The position numbers and the translations under genes are program-made. Below the pieces are notes generated by a model. That model was not told the DNA's origin, did not search any database, and saw only the letters and a list, made by a program, of their open reading frames with translations. This document shows, piece after piece, positions 43,219 to 55,935 of a stretch of DNA of 64,000 bases. The stretch is from Membranipora membranacea (taxonomy: Eukaryota; Bryozoa; Gymnolaemata; Cheilostomatida; Membraniporidae): NCBI GenBank assembly GCA_914767715.1, contig OU612068.1, positions 1,860,001 through 1,924,000 of the forward strand, read 5' to 3'. Each line of letters opens with the position of its first letter. Position 1 is the first letter of the stretch.

Positions 43219-46200
43219 ATGTCGTCTTGGGTAATTAATCTCGTCATCCTCGCCGCCAGCCTCCACCTCTCATTAACTTTACCCCAGATGAAATCGATAC
43301 CTGCTGACGATTTGTATCTCGAGTTCACTGATATTCTGAACCAGACAATGTCTAAAAAGAGACAAGATGCTAATGGATACACTGAGCACATCATGGCACA
43401 CAACGGGGTGATAGGACTGGAGAGAACTGCTTCGGACAAGAGCGACGCCACATCACTTCGATTTCATGAAGTCACCAACGGTAGCATCATAGTTCAACTC
43501 ATCTTCTCACCTAAGGACACTCTTGCCGATTGTGACATTTTGAACTCAAGACATCATATTCGCCGTCTGCTTAAACATGTTGCCTCAAAACGCTTCTCTC
43601 ACAAGTATAACCCGATCGCCTCACCAGCTGATGCTCAGGAAGTTGGGAATCTCACAGACTTGCCATATTGGATCTCACACTGTAATAATCTTCACACTCA
43701 CAAGCTCGATACAAAGACTCAGCCTGGAGAACAGGAGGAAAAATCTAAGAACGCACAGCTCAAAAGGAGGATCCAGAATTTGGACTCTGCAAACATGGAC
43801 TCTGGAGCTGAGAGAGAGGGACGAGGAGATACAGAGACAGGTACACTAGAGAGGCAGAAGAGAGGGCTCATGGATCTCATTTATCCAGGTGAGTTAAAAT
43901 AAATTAAATCTACGTCATAACTAGAATAAACCTCAGGCTATGCCCGATAGCAAGATTCTGACAAAAGATAATTTCTGAATAGCATTCTACTCTTGGTTCA
44001 ATCATTGAATGTATATATCAGTGGGTTCAATAGTTAATTTTATATATCTTGCTAGCAGTATGTTATTTAAGCTTATAAAAATATCTCAGGAATTTGACAA
44101 GCCTGGATAATATTTGTGAAAACTGATGCCGAATAAATTAGATAATAATTAGGGAACCATGACCCTATTTATGTTTTGATAGAAAATCTGACATAAAGGG
44201 TTACATAACAGATATAATAGTGTTCTTTGGCAAATGTCAGTATTTAGGCTTCTTTGAGTCTCCCAGTTAAGGACAGAAAAAATATTCATCAACCTGTTAC
44301 AAAATTTATTTTTGTCACCGTGTATGCGTGCATGTAAACGTAGAAGCAGATAGGGTAGAAACGGTACATAGCGATATCAGCCAATAATTTTTCATATCAT
44401 TATACATAGTATGATACAATATACAAACTGTGCTATCTACTCTATGTTTTCTTATAATAAAATATATATTATATACGTATCACATACTGGTGAGTTACAG
44501 GCAAAAAAATACATTTACATTTATATTGAATTTGAATATTGATATAATTTTTTTCTTGTTTCCTAAGGTACAAAATGGTGTGGTAAGGGTTCCAATGCTC
44601 GTCACTACTATGACCTCGGAGAAATGAAACATACAGATCGATGCTGCCGTGAACATGATATGTGCGCTACTATAATACCGGCCCTGTCTACAGATTTCCA
44701 CTACTTCAACTACGGTCTGATCACTCTGAGTAGCTGCAAATGTGACAACCAGTGAGTAACCTCAAAACATTGAAATAACAAGATGCTGAATGAAACTAAG
44801 ATTTATATACTTGTGAGATTTTGTCACCCTAAAATTAAATACTTTTGAAGTTAAGAGGGGCTGTATTAATTAGATTGTCAGTTGGTAGGGTACATACAGC
44901 TTAGTTTGAAAGTTAGTTACAGAAAATGTTCAAGAGGATTTTTATAAATGTTATGATCAGCTGCTCCAGAGTTGCCCATTTGTTATTATTATGGGTGAAG
45001 GTGAATATTTTTGGTATGACAAAAACACTTTCTTTGGTATTATTGACCTGATTTGTTTGTAGCAAGTCATGTGGGTGGGTTAGGTGAATAATACTTTCGA
45101 TAGCATAAGACAGATTTCCTATTTATTTTTCATGACGTCATCTGTGACTGTAGTAATGCCTGGTCTAAAAAAAAATTGTGGGAATTAAATACCAGAATAG
45201 CTGTCATTGCCTCGCAAATTAAGTGAAATCATAATAAAAGAGAAGTGCTTCAATCACCAAAATAAGTATAACTGGGTGTAGTGACAACATCGAGCAGGTA
45301 GGCAGAGTACAAAGGTGACAAAAACAAAATTATTCAGAGAATATGTTACCAGCGGCAAAAGTTCAATGACACCTCAGCAGGTTAAGAGCTGCATACTGGA
45401 ATAATTTGTTAACACTGCTGTACCACAATAATCACTCAACACCTGAAATTAGAGTGGGGAAATTATCGGTTTATTCGGTTCTTTTAATAATCTAAAACTT
45501 TTGCCCTCATGAATTATTTCTGTATTTTTTTGGATCAGTCTGCTCTGATGCATATTTTTGGTTGTTGCAAATCCGCAAGCAAGGAATGAAACGTGTTCAT
45601 GCTAGTCAAGGCAACGTCTTTTGAAAATCAAAGTATATTTGTTAACTCGGTCTAGTGATGATAGAAGTTACTAGAATACTGAAGGTGAAAGTTTAATAAC
45701 ATTTAATGAGCACACCTAATACGACCTTGTGCAATACGGCCTCCTTAACTGTTCTCTCAGGGTCTTAGAGATCATCAGAAACAGCATGCACTTTTCTCGA
45801 GGGTTTTGACAGCATTTAAATGCTTCCTGTATTAATGTAAACAATAGATAAAAAGTCACTTCTTGTTTACATAGTAGAATTGATGTAGCTGTTGGATGGC
45901 GTGTCGGATTTGTCAAGTCTGGTCCCACCATGAAAACAAATTTAACTTCAATTTGGAAAATTTTGAAAAATGGTTCCATGCCAGAATGGCGTGACTTTAT
46001 AGCGGTTTTAAGAACACCGCATTGTCCTCAGGATGACATTGGCTTACTTTGTGACATGGCGACTTATTACACAATCTGGTATAAGATTCAAGTATAAGCA
46101 AATACCTGGTGAAGAGTACTTCAGTCCTAAAATTACGTGACCTGTCATTATACAGGTATTCCCAGGACATACCTATATGTGTGTGTGTGTTACTACCGAG

Positions 46201-47159
46201 CGATGTATGGCACCATCAGCAATCTTTTACCTACTTTTGCATCAGCATTGTTGTTTAGTTTGTTGGCTAAGAGGCTAACGCTGATCTGGGGTAAATTCTT
46301 GTGACCAGCAAATTTTTATGTGGGTTATTTCCGCAATGAGTTAATATTGAACCACATTTCTGTGCCAATAATGTGAAAGTATTTTCTCTTAAAACTAAGT
46401 CATCAAAAGAAAAAGTAATGGTCCCACCTCTGCCAAGCCCCTGCCAATCCTCCATTACACAGTTTGGTCATTGGCCAGAATTGGCATTAGGCTCGGGATT
46501 AATGTCCAATCGCCTTCTGTAACATGCTGACCCAGACGGTGACCACTATGAATAAAAATGAACTTGAAAGCGGGGTGATTTGTCCTTCTGTGAAAGGGTC
46601 TTTGGCTTTCATAAACTTGTCGTGAAATCTTTCAAGCCCAGCTTAGCTGCCTTGTTGTTGCCAAAATCAACAACAATGAAAACATTGCTGTACAACCACT
46701 AATTTGGCGACTTGACAAAATATGCATGCTTTTAATTTACGGGTTTCAAGACACAGCCGTTATTTCAGTGGGCCACCTGGGGTGTCACTAATTATTAAAG
46801 TCAGGGTAGCGGTGCTGACTCTCACAGGCTTCTATAGTTTACACTCGTTGACCAAATTCTTGAAGATCAAGCAAAGTTCATGAAAATGTATAACCAGTTT
46901 TTATCCAATATATTTGTTTCTCTTTACATTCATTTTTCTTGTGATTCTTTTTAGATTTAAACAGTGTTTACAAAAGGCGGCATACAAACACGACGATGCA
47001 GTAGCAGACATGGTCGGCCACCTGTACTTTAATGTTATTGGTATGCAGTGCTTCAATGTACAGGAAAAGGACTATTGTGTGGAGACTTCCTGGTGGGGCA
47101 GATGCCTCAAGTCAGAGAGACAGAATAAAGCATGCTTTGATCAAATGCTGACTTATTAG
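43219..47159 (+). CDS. Secreted group III phospholipase A2 (bee-venom type), preproprotein
   Basis: Exons 43219-43888, 44568-44751 and 46955-47159; phases 1 and 2; 352 aa. The ATG at 43219 starts a clear signal peptide (SSWVINLVILAASLHLSL). A propeptide of roughly 190 residues follows and ends at RQKRG, a furin-type site, which would release a mature enzyme of about 137 aa. The mature part has the Ca-binding loop YPGTKWCGKGS, the catalytic CCREHDMC (His-Asp) and further cysteines in SSCKCDNQFKQC, all group III hallmarks. It would hydrolyse the sn-2 ester of phospholipids outside the cell. Family members include venom and non-venom enzymes; nothing here shows that this is a venom component. 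Confidence 0.9.
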
Positions 47160-49263
47160 CTGTAGAATATATATACTGGATAATTCTAATCTCATGCCAA
47201 CCAATGCAACCAAAGGCAATTTTATTTTTCTTAACATATTTTCTTTTTAAACTTGTGTTTTATAATATTATGTTGTATTATATCAGCTATGTATGAATGA
47301 GTTCAGTAAGCTAAGCTATGCTTTGAGTGATGGGCTAGGGCAATTCTGCTGCTTTCTGCCAACTTTCAGTTGAAGAAATGCTTTTTGTAGGAATCTTTTA
47401 CAATAATTATGGTCCCTACTTGATATTATTGCTATGTATCTTAGGCGGACTGTTTTCTGTTTTTTAGACTTTGCATAACCCCCGCATACAATGTGTGTAT
47501 GTTTTCCAGGCTGTCATTACTCAAAAATATAATAATGCTCCATGTGAAGCAAAAATACTGGAATCAAATCCATCTTTATTTAAGGTACTAAGTGAAGAAT
47601 AGCAGGATTGCAGCTGATATGTGAATGTAAATTCATTCTATCAACCCTGACCATGACAAGTCAAGTTAACAGAACTGCCTGTAGAGGTTATCTCAGACTA
47701 TCATTATTGTACCAGCGCCAGGAATGAAGTGGGCTTTAAAGAGCAAAATTTGGGATGCATATATTACTAAAGGTCAGGTTTGTAGCGACAGTAAAATTTC
47801 TAAATGTGTGTGCATAATGTGATGATAGTGATAAAATTGTCCACCCCTAGTGCACAATACGATCAGAGAAGATAACTATATGGTGTCTGGATATGAGACT
47901 AATAATACAGGCCCGTAGATCAAGGGGATCCCCTAGAAAGCTTAATAGAGTGGCCTAAAAGTACTATAATTGAACTATCTATGTCAGAATCAGCTCCTCT
48001 GGGATTTCCAATTTCTAAATATATTGTTTAGGGAGGAACTTACAGCACCCCTCCTGGTGATGCTCTGCACTCGCATCGGGACTTTTTCCTCCCCTACCAT
48101 TATTTCTAAACTACGGCCCTGTAACATTAGAGCATGGTTAGACTGGTTGCTAAAGAAGGTTCTATGTCCTTATATTCAAATCTATAAGAGAAGTCTTCAA
48201 AGACATAAATGTTCTTCAATGTTCTTCAAAACTTAATCATACTAATTTATTGAGCTCATGTAGGAACAATTAGAAAATAATTTGTGGGGCTTTGGGAATA
48301 AAATATATGAAATCCCTGTATAAATTAACTTTCAAACAAAACATGGATGATTTCTGAGACGTAATGTAATGTAATGTAAAGTAAAACTTTTGATTTGGAT
48401 GCATAGCATAAAGTAGCACAAGAATATGATGTACATAAAAATAAAATGCGTATGAATAATAACACTCACTTTGTAAATGAATGGTATAAAGGGACCCACA
48501 CATTTATGGATGCAACTTGTCTTATCATCATTATACCTATATGTTAGATATAGAATATATACATTTATACACATATCTTTATTGAATCATTCGATAAATT
48601 AAGGATGAGACACTAATGAAATCAGTTGAAATGAGTTCATGAAATATAGCCAGTCTGACCAAAAGAAGGTGATCGATTTACTGTATAAATCATGGATATG
48701 TGGGTGATGAAATAACGAAACAAATCTGATCGGATCATCATTAAAACTGATATTAGCCATCTCATCTGCCTGTTAATTTCCCGCTGCACATGAGAATCTA
48801 TACAAAACTCTCAACAATATGTGGTACCCAAAACACTCTGAGTTGGGTCACTAATTATGACATCGAAGAAAACCTCTATGAATATTTTGCATAAAATCCA
48901 CAAGAGAACACTAAAGTGAACGGCTAGTCAATACTGCTCAAAATATCATAATATATTGCATAGTGAACTTGAAAGTCAAGGATTAATATTTACACTAATA
49001 TAGACCGAAGTGTAACCAGCAAAGAAGACCTCAGTCAGTGATTCAGAACATTCAGAGATTGGCTGAGACTGTTCTGCTGAATTAGTGGAGTCGAATGGAA
49101 TATGATAGTCTACCAGAGGAAAAATTCTTAGTTAGTCCAGAACCAGTAACCTTGATCTTATATCATAGAGTAAATCCAAAGTGAGATGATCCTAGGCTTG
49201 GTAATCTGATGTCATACCCAAACAATAAGATTCTGACTTTTGTTTAACTAGCTATGAGAGTAC
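47160..49263. other. No gene recognised
   Basis: AT-rich intergenic DNA between the PLA2 3' end and the stop of the SH2 gene. Includes a short GTAAT direct repeat near 48361-48380. No supported coding frame. Confidence 0.5.
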
Positions 49264-52200
49264 TTATCGGTTTGGACTCCTTGCCAGTGTGTGAAGTCCT
49301 CTAGGCACTTTTTCATAAGCTCTGTAATTTCGTAATTCACTCTTAAATTTTCGTCCCAATGCATACTGAAAAGAGAGCAGAACAAATGGATTATAACTAA
49401 CTTTTCCTTGGTAAGCCTTCATTTAACACTAATTATCTTGTCTTAATTCAGGCATAGAGAGCTGCGCTCACATCTTACCTACATGTTAACAGGTCATTAT
49501 ATCCAGAAGGATTATTAAAGAATGACAGCTAATAGTGGGAATTTGTTTTGAAAAAAACTAAAAAAGACAACTAGGGTTGTACTTACCTGTTCAAAACATC
49601 GGACGTTAAGCCGACCATAATTGAGGTATTCCCTGGATGGACATAGACTATCAATAGCAGGGCTGGGTGCCCAGGCTGTTCTCCGCCTCATATCCATAAA
49701 GTAGAGCATATAAAACGTCTTCTCATCTAATGATCTGTGTACCTCCCAACTAGAAGCGGAGGAAATACGATCTATACTTGTTTGGGTTTTATTTTTGTCA
49801 CATGGTGTGCAAAATCAAGATGCTATGTAACTGAACTACCTGCCAGTTCTGACACATCTTTGTTCAGGTAAAGGTCGCTGAGTAGTCTTCCCTGAAATCC
49901 GAGACCAGCTTTAAACTTCCAAAGCATCAAAATTCATAAATTCAGGCAGAATTTTTACAATCATTTATCCTGCTCTTATACGGTGCCGCCGGACTCAATA
50001 CTATTTTTATCGGATGGAAGCTGACAATTTCTGACAGCTTTTTTTAAAAGTTACGGCAAATTTGGCCTGACTACAGAGAGTGAATCCTAGAACATACCCG
50101 CGAGGAAGGTGTGTAATCTCTACAGGCATTCCGCACTGACACATCTCTGCACAGTTAGCTGAATAGTTTTTCCTTCCTACGATAAGTACAATAAATGGTT
50201 ATTATCTGAAGGTCAATAACAGGACAGAGACACAAACTCATCCAGTAACATCTAGGTTTCATCAAGAGGGCTCATATACAATGACGACATGTAAAGTCTT
50301 AAAGTATGGACTACTTACCTAAGCTAGGTGACTTTATTCTTGGAGGAGGAGGTAAAGGTGGCATAACCACAGGTCTGATCTCCAGGGTAGGCATACATCG
50401 ATCTATCGAAGTAAGAGAGCCTTCACCTCTACTTAGAGAACCCAATGAGTTTGTATTTGGCTCTAGTGATACAAGGGATGGAGGGGAAGATATACTTGGA
50501 GTAGGTGAATGAGATGGATATCTTCTGGGTGGTATATTTGGCGGTGCATCATTTAGAGTAATTCTTGGCTTGGGTGTTGGTGATGACGGCCGAGGACTAA
50601 TTTTTGGAGTATTTAGAGATGATCTGGGTTTAATTGTTGGTGTAGTAGGTGGTGTGCCATTACCAGCCAAGTCAACTTGAACATAGTTTTCTACAATAGC
50701 GTTCTACAATAGAGAAACTTTACAGATCTCACAACCATCTCACAACCATCGAGAATCTCAGACTGACAGTGTGATGACGCAAGGTCCCAGCCTATATTAA
50801 CTAAGTACCACTTACTACAAGACATTACAAGGTGTCACAGAAGATTGTATGAGAAGTTGTCTGAACAACCTCTCAGGCGTGGGCAAAAGCATAATGTGAT
50901 ACCATTATCAATATAACAGTCGTCTTCTCTTCAACAGGAGGAGACAACTAAATTATTCCTGATATGTGAATGTGCATCAAAACACTGCCTCAATTGTTGG
51001 TGACGGTCTACTATTTCAATTCAATTTTAAGAAAAGACATTGATCACTACTTTCAGTATTATTATTGAAGTGAATTAGGACTGTCAGTAGCACCAAGAAG
51101 TTAGAGGCTCCTGCTTTTTAACAATCATGATATTCAATGGTCTTGTTTGACTGTAAAATTTAAGTGAATTATTTTGGCTTGGGACTTCTTATGTGCAAAA
51201 AAACAATCAATACTCGATGGAAAAAATAACAAACCTGAGAATGTTTTTGTGACTTGAGCGGCTTCCTATTATCATACTGGTATCCATTAGTAACATAACA
51301 TATCCCAGGAAGATTACCACCTGAAACAGTTATACACATGTATTATCAGATGTTACACAATGTAAGAATTACTGACTCATCCCTGCTGGGTGATTCATGA
51401 GTCATCTCAAGGCATTTAACAAAAATCATGAACTTTCAAGTAAGAAAGGCACTTTCCTCGAGTACTAATACTATTACGGTTTTGATAGTATATTTGAGGC
51501 TCTTTTTGTACTAGTATACAAATGTCATATTCAGTGAACATTTACCACTGTGATCCAGGAGTCTTACAGTGATCAAACAGAGATTTGTAAGTATTTATCA
51601 CTGAGTAGCGTCAAACAACTCGGGGTTGGAGATTTCAAAGATGTGATAATGAGACGGGAAGAGCGGGAGCAAAGCAGATTTCAGATATTTTGAACACCTT
51701 TAAATGCAATTTCATTTATATTATCTACTAATTCAACATTTAAAGCTAGGTCAACATAAGCTACAGCTAGCATCATAACATAACCTAGCATAGCCCAGGA
51801 TCTATAAACGTTTAATGTGGTCAGATAGCTGATACTTGCTGATCATTACCCTTCTTTCTGGTTGTTGATGCTGTAGCAGCAGTAAATTATAGAAGGGCTT
51901 TTGATTTTAATGTAAATAACGGAAATCACAGCATCCATAGGCAGTAACAACGTCACAAATCAATGGAAAAGGGAAAAAAAGGCGATCTCCTGAACAAGAA
52001 GATGTGCATTACAAGAAGTTCATCACAGCACACTGATATGAAATCATCTATTGAATGTTTATTGAGCTGCCTTGTTTACTATGAGTTTGAATATATGAGT
52101 TCCTTATTTGCATGAGCTAGATCTCTATAAACAGCATTGTGTTTGGTTGTCATGTTGCCAGAAATCTCTGAATCTCAGATCGATAAATATCATGTTCATA

Positions 52201-54904
52201 ATATAGATTAAGACTTAATCTGTGTTTTGCTTAAGTATTTCCACACATTAACGGACAGTCTCTATCCAGAACATGACAGCTATGTAGACAGACATAAGCC
52301 TAGCAGGCCTCTGGCTAACTATGATAGATGTGTTCATATAACATGCTGTGTAAGTTGTGCAAAAATCATTCGTAGCAAAATGTATGCATCATACCAATAT
52401 CAACTAATTCACCCTCTAAAATGATCCAAAGTGTTTAAGGTGTAGACATATCATTGGGTAAAATATTTGATTGAAAGCCTTTATCGCTGTGTGGCCTTAA
52501 TATGAGCTCAGTATATACTGTCACAAAGTAAGGATATATATCACAAAGTGAGGATATATATCCTTACTCTGTGATATCAATCTAATTAAATCACCATCTT
52601 CATCAATCACTTTATACTGCATATTAGCTGAGGGTAATCCAAAATTGGCATCATGACGTGAATTTGAGAGTATAATCTCTATGACCTTGCAGTTTTATCC
52701 GATTATGCATGCAGGGAGGTACAGAGACAAACTCCTTGATGCATGTGCTAAGCACTTCCTTATTAGAAAGAAAAAGAAAAAAACGCAGCAAAGCAACAAA
52801 GGTCAATTATCAACATAAGAAAATTGAGCTCAATTGCTCAATCAGCTACTAAGGGCTTTATATGTAAAGAGCTCATTGTTCACTAGAAATATTGCCTACT
52901 GAGCTTATAACCGGTTGATGAACCAGATTGAGAAGATGTAGACCTATGAGTCGTTTTTCATTTATGCGAAGCTGCGAAACGATATTTCCGATGACCTGAA
53001 ATTTGGAGCATATGCAAACATAAACCAAATACTACTTTGACGATGTAGAAACTTGAGTGCCTTCCCCCCCCCCCCCCCCGCAAGCACTAAGTATGTGTTC
53101 TCTCTCTCTTTTTATCTGGCTAATCAACTACTAGGTAATAACTTACTAGGTGATACTAACATTTTGATGTTTATATTAAAAAGGTACATTTATATTTGGT
53201 CTTAATTTGCGCCTGAATTTCAATACTTGTTGTTCTAAATAGACAGAAATTGAGTTGTCCCTCTCAATCTTCATTTATTACCCAATCCACCGCATTTTTG
53301 ACTGATTTTGATGTAAACTTGGTAGCAAGTTGCTTCCTAGTTTGAGCACATCCCCACGATCTTTATGTAGTGGTGATGTAGTGAATATTACTTTCATAAA
53401 TATCATAATATCTCCATTATACTAATATGATGTTAATGAAGTCTAACCTTTGAGCGGCCTTGAACGATGGTACTCCATAAGCTGGTCTATACTATTGACA
53501 TTCTGTGTGGTACATGTGACCGAGTAGAACACTTGGTTATCTTGTAACGTGACTTTGATGGGAAAATGCCAAACTTTGGCCAGCTGCTTGGCTTCTTCTG
53601 GTACTGTGGCGCTATAATGATACCAAGCAATTGACCAGATATAGGTGACTTTCATAATGGTTTTTCCTGGTATCTTATCTCTAGGTTTATGACTTTGTGG
53701 GGCTTACTATCGATTTCTCACAAAACGTAAACATATGTGATAACTCGAATGTTAACCATCAACAAATATTCTGTAACAACTAGATAAATCTCTGAATGAT
53801 TCATGATTCTGAAGAAGAGTGGTGCAGTCAACAGTCCAGTTACCATCGTACAGTACAATAAGTAAGAGAAGATAAGCTTCGATCGGAATTAGTATATCAT
53901 ATGTGGGCCAGGCTGTGGGCCAGACAACAAGGCAGGGTAGTTAGGTTTGGAACGAGCAGACAAAACTCGCATGATAATAGTTCAATGAGCCCTGCTATTG
54001 ATGTGTATGTTTGTGCATCTGCAATGCTAGACAAACCATGGGTTTAAACAGCTGAGAATAAGAAATAAACTTGCTGAAGATGTGGATATCTTCTTCAACA
54101 CAACAAGCACACAATATTACAGCAGCAATTCTCAAGCAAACAAAGACTTGTCACAGCAGTAGTAGATATGATCTCTGTGTCAAAAAGAAGTGCTATGCCT
54201 TACTCATGTGAGAAATCCATTTTGATGGATAGAGTGAGAAATTTGAAGTTGATTGGGTCTTTGCTTCCGGTGGGTCGCAGAATGTATGTTCCATTCTCAA
54301 CTTCATCGCGTTGTAATACTGATTGTGTCTATAAAGAAGATCATGGCGATGTAATAGTTTGGAATGTTGAAATCTCCAGAAAATATAGGTATATTTATCT
54401 GCAATCTTACAACCAGGTTTAAATAATGCAGGTTGTCCATCGACTGCCACCAAGAGATACTCTGTGCGGGATTGAACTTATAATTGCTATAAGAAAGAGT
54501 ATCTTAATGTTAGTTAAATAGCACAGGACCAAGTAGCACAGCATCAAAGCATCACCACATCAGATTAAGACCGATCACTGACTAAGCAGGTCAGTATTTA
54601 CTGAGAATCTTACCATTGCAGATCCAAAGTCAGGCCAGTAGTAGGGTAGAGATGTAGCCTCCTTCATAACGTAAGCTTCAACATCAAAAGGATCGACGCA
54701 TCCAAGTGGTGGGACCCGTTGATTATTGTTATTAAAACTACAATGAAAGATCAAGTCAAGAGTTATAAAGGTGAAGAACCAAACTAATCCACCCAGTAGA
54801 GAATGCTGTTCATAGGATAAATATTGTTACTGTTTGAAAAGTATTGATATATAGACTAACCTTAAGTTTTTTGTGTACTCTTTAGTTGGCAAATCCGCCA
54901 TCAT
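49264..54904 (-). CDS. SH2-domain adaptor-like protein with proline-rich region
   Basis: Eleven exons: 54861-54904, 54614-54737, 54411-54476, 54204-54328, 53448-53611, 51235-51320, 50319-50703, 50098-50176, 49840-49886, 49587-49726 and 49264-49365. All phases agree; 453 aa. Exons 3-5 give an SH2-like fold: ISWWQSMDNLHYL, then ENGTYILRPTGSKD (the Arg of the ILRP strand would bind phosphotyrosine), then KVWHFPIKVTLQDNQVFYSV and SIDQLMEYHRSRPL. Next are possible tyrosine docking sites (GYQYDN, VENYVQV). Exon 7 is a Pro/Ser/Thr-rich stretch with PxxP and polyproline (PPLPPPPR), likely an SH3 ligand. The C-terminal 110 residues contain CAEMCQCGMP, then EKTFYMLYFMDMRRR, and end basic; I do not recognise them. 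A role in tyrosine-kinase signalling is likely. The junctions of exons 3 and 9 are the least certain. Confidence 0.66.
52521..52578. repeat. 20-bp direct repeat plus inverted arm (near-perfect hairpin)
   Basis: TCACAAAGTRAGGATATATA occurs twice in tandem (52521 and 52541), then its near-complement TCCTTACTCTGTGA (52561-52574). It could form a stem with either copy. It lies in the large intron between SH2-gene exons 5 and 6. Confidence 0.7.
53064..53079. repeat. Poly(C) tract of 16
   Basis: Uninterrupted C homopolymer in an intron of the SH2 gene. Length is liable to assembly error. Confidence 0.85.
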
Positions 54905-55009
54905 GTTTGGTGGTAACAGCAGAATAAGCACTTAGAGATGGATAGTTTGATAGAAGCTTCTACATTCCTTAGTAGTTTTCATTTCCACCACTGGCCACTA
55001 TTTCTGGAG

Positions 55010-55339
55010 TCAAATTCTACTGTAACACAAAGACAGGTATGGAACAGACCCAGTCAAAACCTTGTTCAGACCAGACAGGCTCCCTAACTTATATGCAGCG
55101 TTCCCCTTTCTAGCTACGAACGTAACGCTGCCTGTCTCGTAAAGACAACTTGGAGTGGTTTCAATTAGAGATTTGGCTGCTCTTTGTCCAGCCTCATGCT
55201 GATAAGGTGTGGACAAACTCTTGACAGCCACTGATCCTCGTTTCAATTCCACCATTGTCAAGATATTATCCGCCTTACTGAGGGCAGACAAGTAGCAGAA
55301 AATCCCTATAGGTATTATACACACATGCTCTGTCTGCAT
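55010..55339 (-). CDS. Unrecognised 109-residue open frame, doubtful
   Basis: ATG at 55337-55339, TAG at 55010-55012. The first 20 residues are hydrophobic (MQTEHVCIIPIGIFCYLSA), followed by a mixed region (LKRGSVAVKSLSTPYQHEAG; ETGSVTFVARKGNAAYKLG). Composition looks more protein-like than the surrounding DNA. I recognise no family, see no splice context, and it could be a repeat-derived frame. It lies about 100 bp upstream of the SH2 gene start on the same strand. Confidence 0.25.
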   Translation of the reverse strand: MQTEHVCIIPIGIFCYLSALSKADNILTMVELKRGSVAVKSLSTPYQHEAGQRAAKSLIETTPSCLYETGSVTFVARKGNAAYKLGSLSGLNKVLTGSVPYLSLCYSRI

Positions 55340-55935
55340 TGGGATCACAACAGAGATAATTTTCAATAGGAGTTGTGATTCCTGTGTTATATTTGTGTAA
55401 AATATCTTTGATACTCAAAATAAGTAAGCCCACTGAACAATACCACATTCAGGTTTTCCAAATCACATGTCGATTTACTTAGACAAGATTTTAGGGAAAG
55501 ACAAGAGTTGAACCAGTTGGCAAAAAATGACAAACTATTGGCTTACACAGATAGTGTCTTGTATATTGCCCTACCAATCACAATGTCTGTCAAACATCAG
55601 TTATCTAAACCACCACGATGAGTAAGTATTATGTTAATACACACTGGGGACCACTGGTGAGTAACATAACTAAATTACACTGCATAATGCATGCACACAG
55701 AGCATACAGGTTCTAGTAAATAGACTGAGACTAGACAGAGACTAAGATTAAGAGATTCAACAAATCGCTTAAACTTTCCAAATAAATTATTGTGATGGTG
55801 AAACTTGAGTTTAAAAGTTAGAATACCGTCAATTCACATCAGAATTACGAAACACTTTTAAACAGTGCCATGTCTTATTAAAATTATCATTTCTCCACAA
55901 AGAATATCATATCATATCATATCCTATTTGACAGC

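Noticed and set aside
49272..49365. Alternative frame of the last SH2-gene exon (MHWDENLRVNYEITELM)
   Set aside because: It reads like protein, but exon 10 exits in phase 0, which forces the YALGRKF frame. Kept only as a doubt about that exon.
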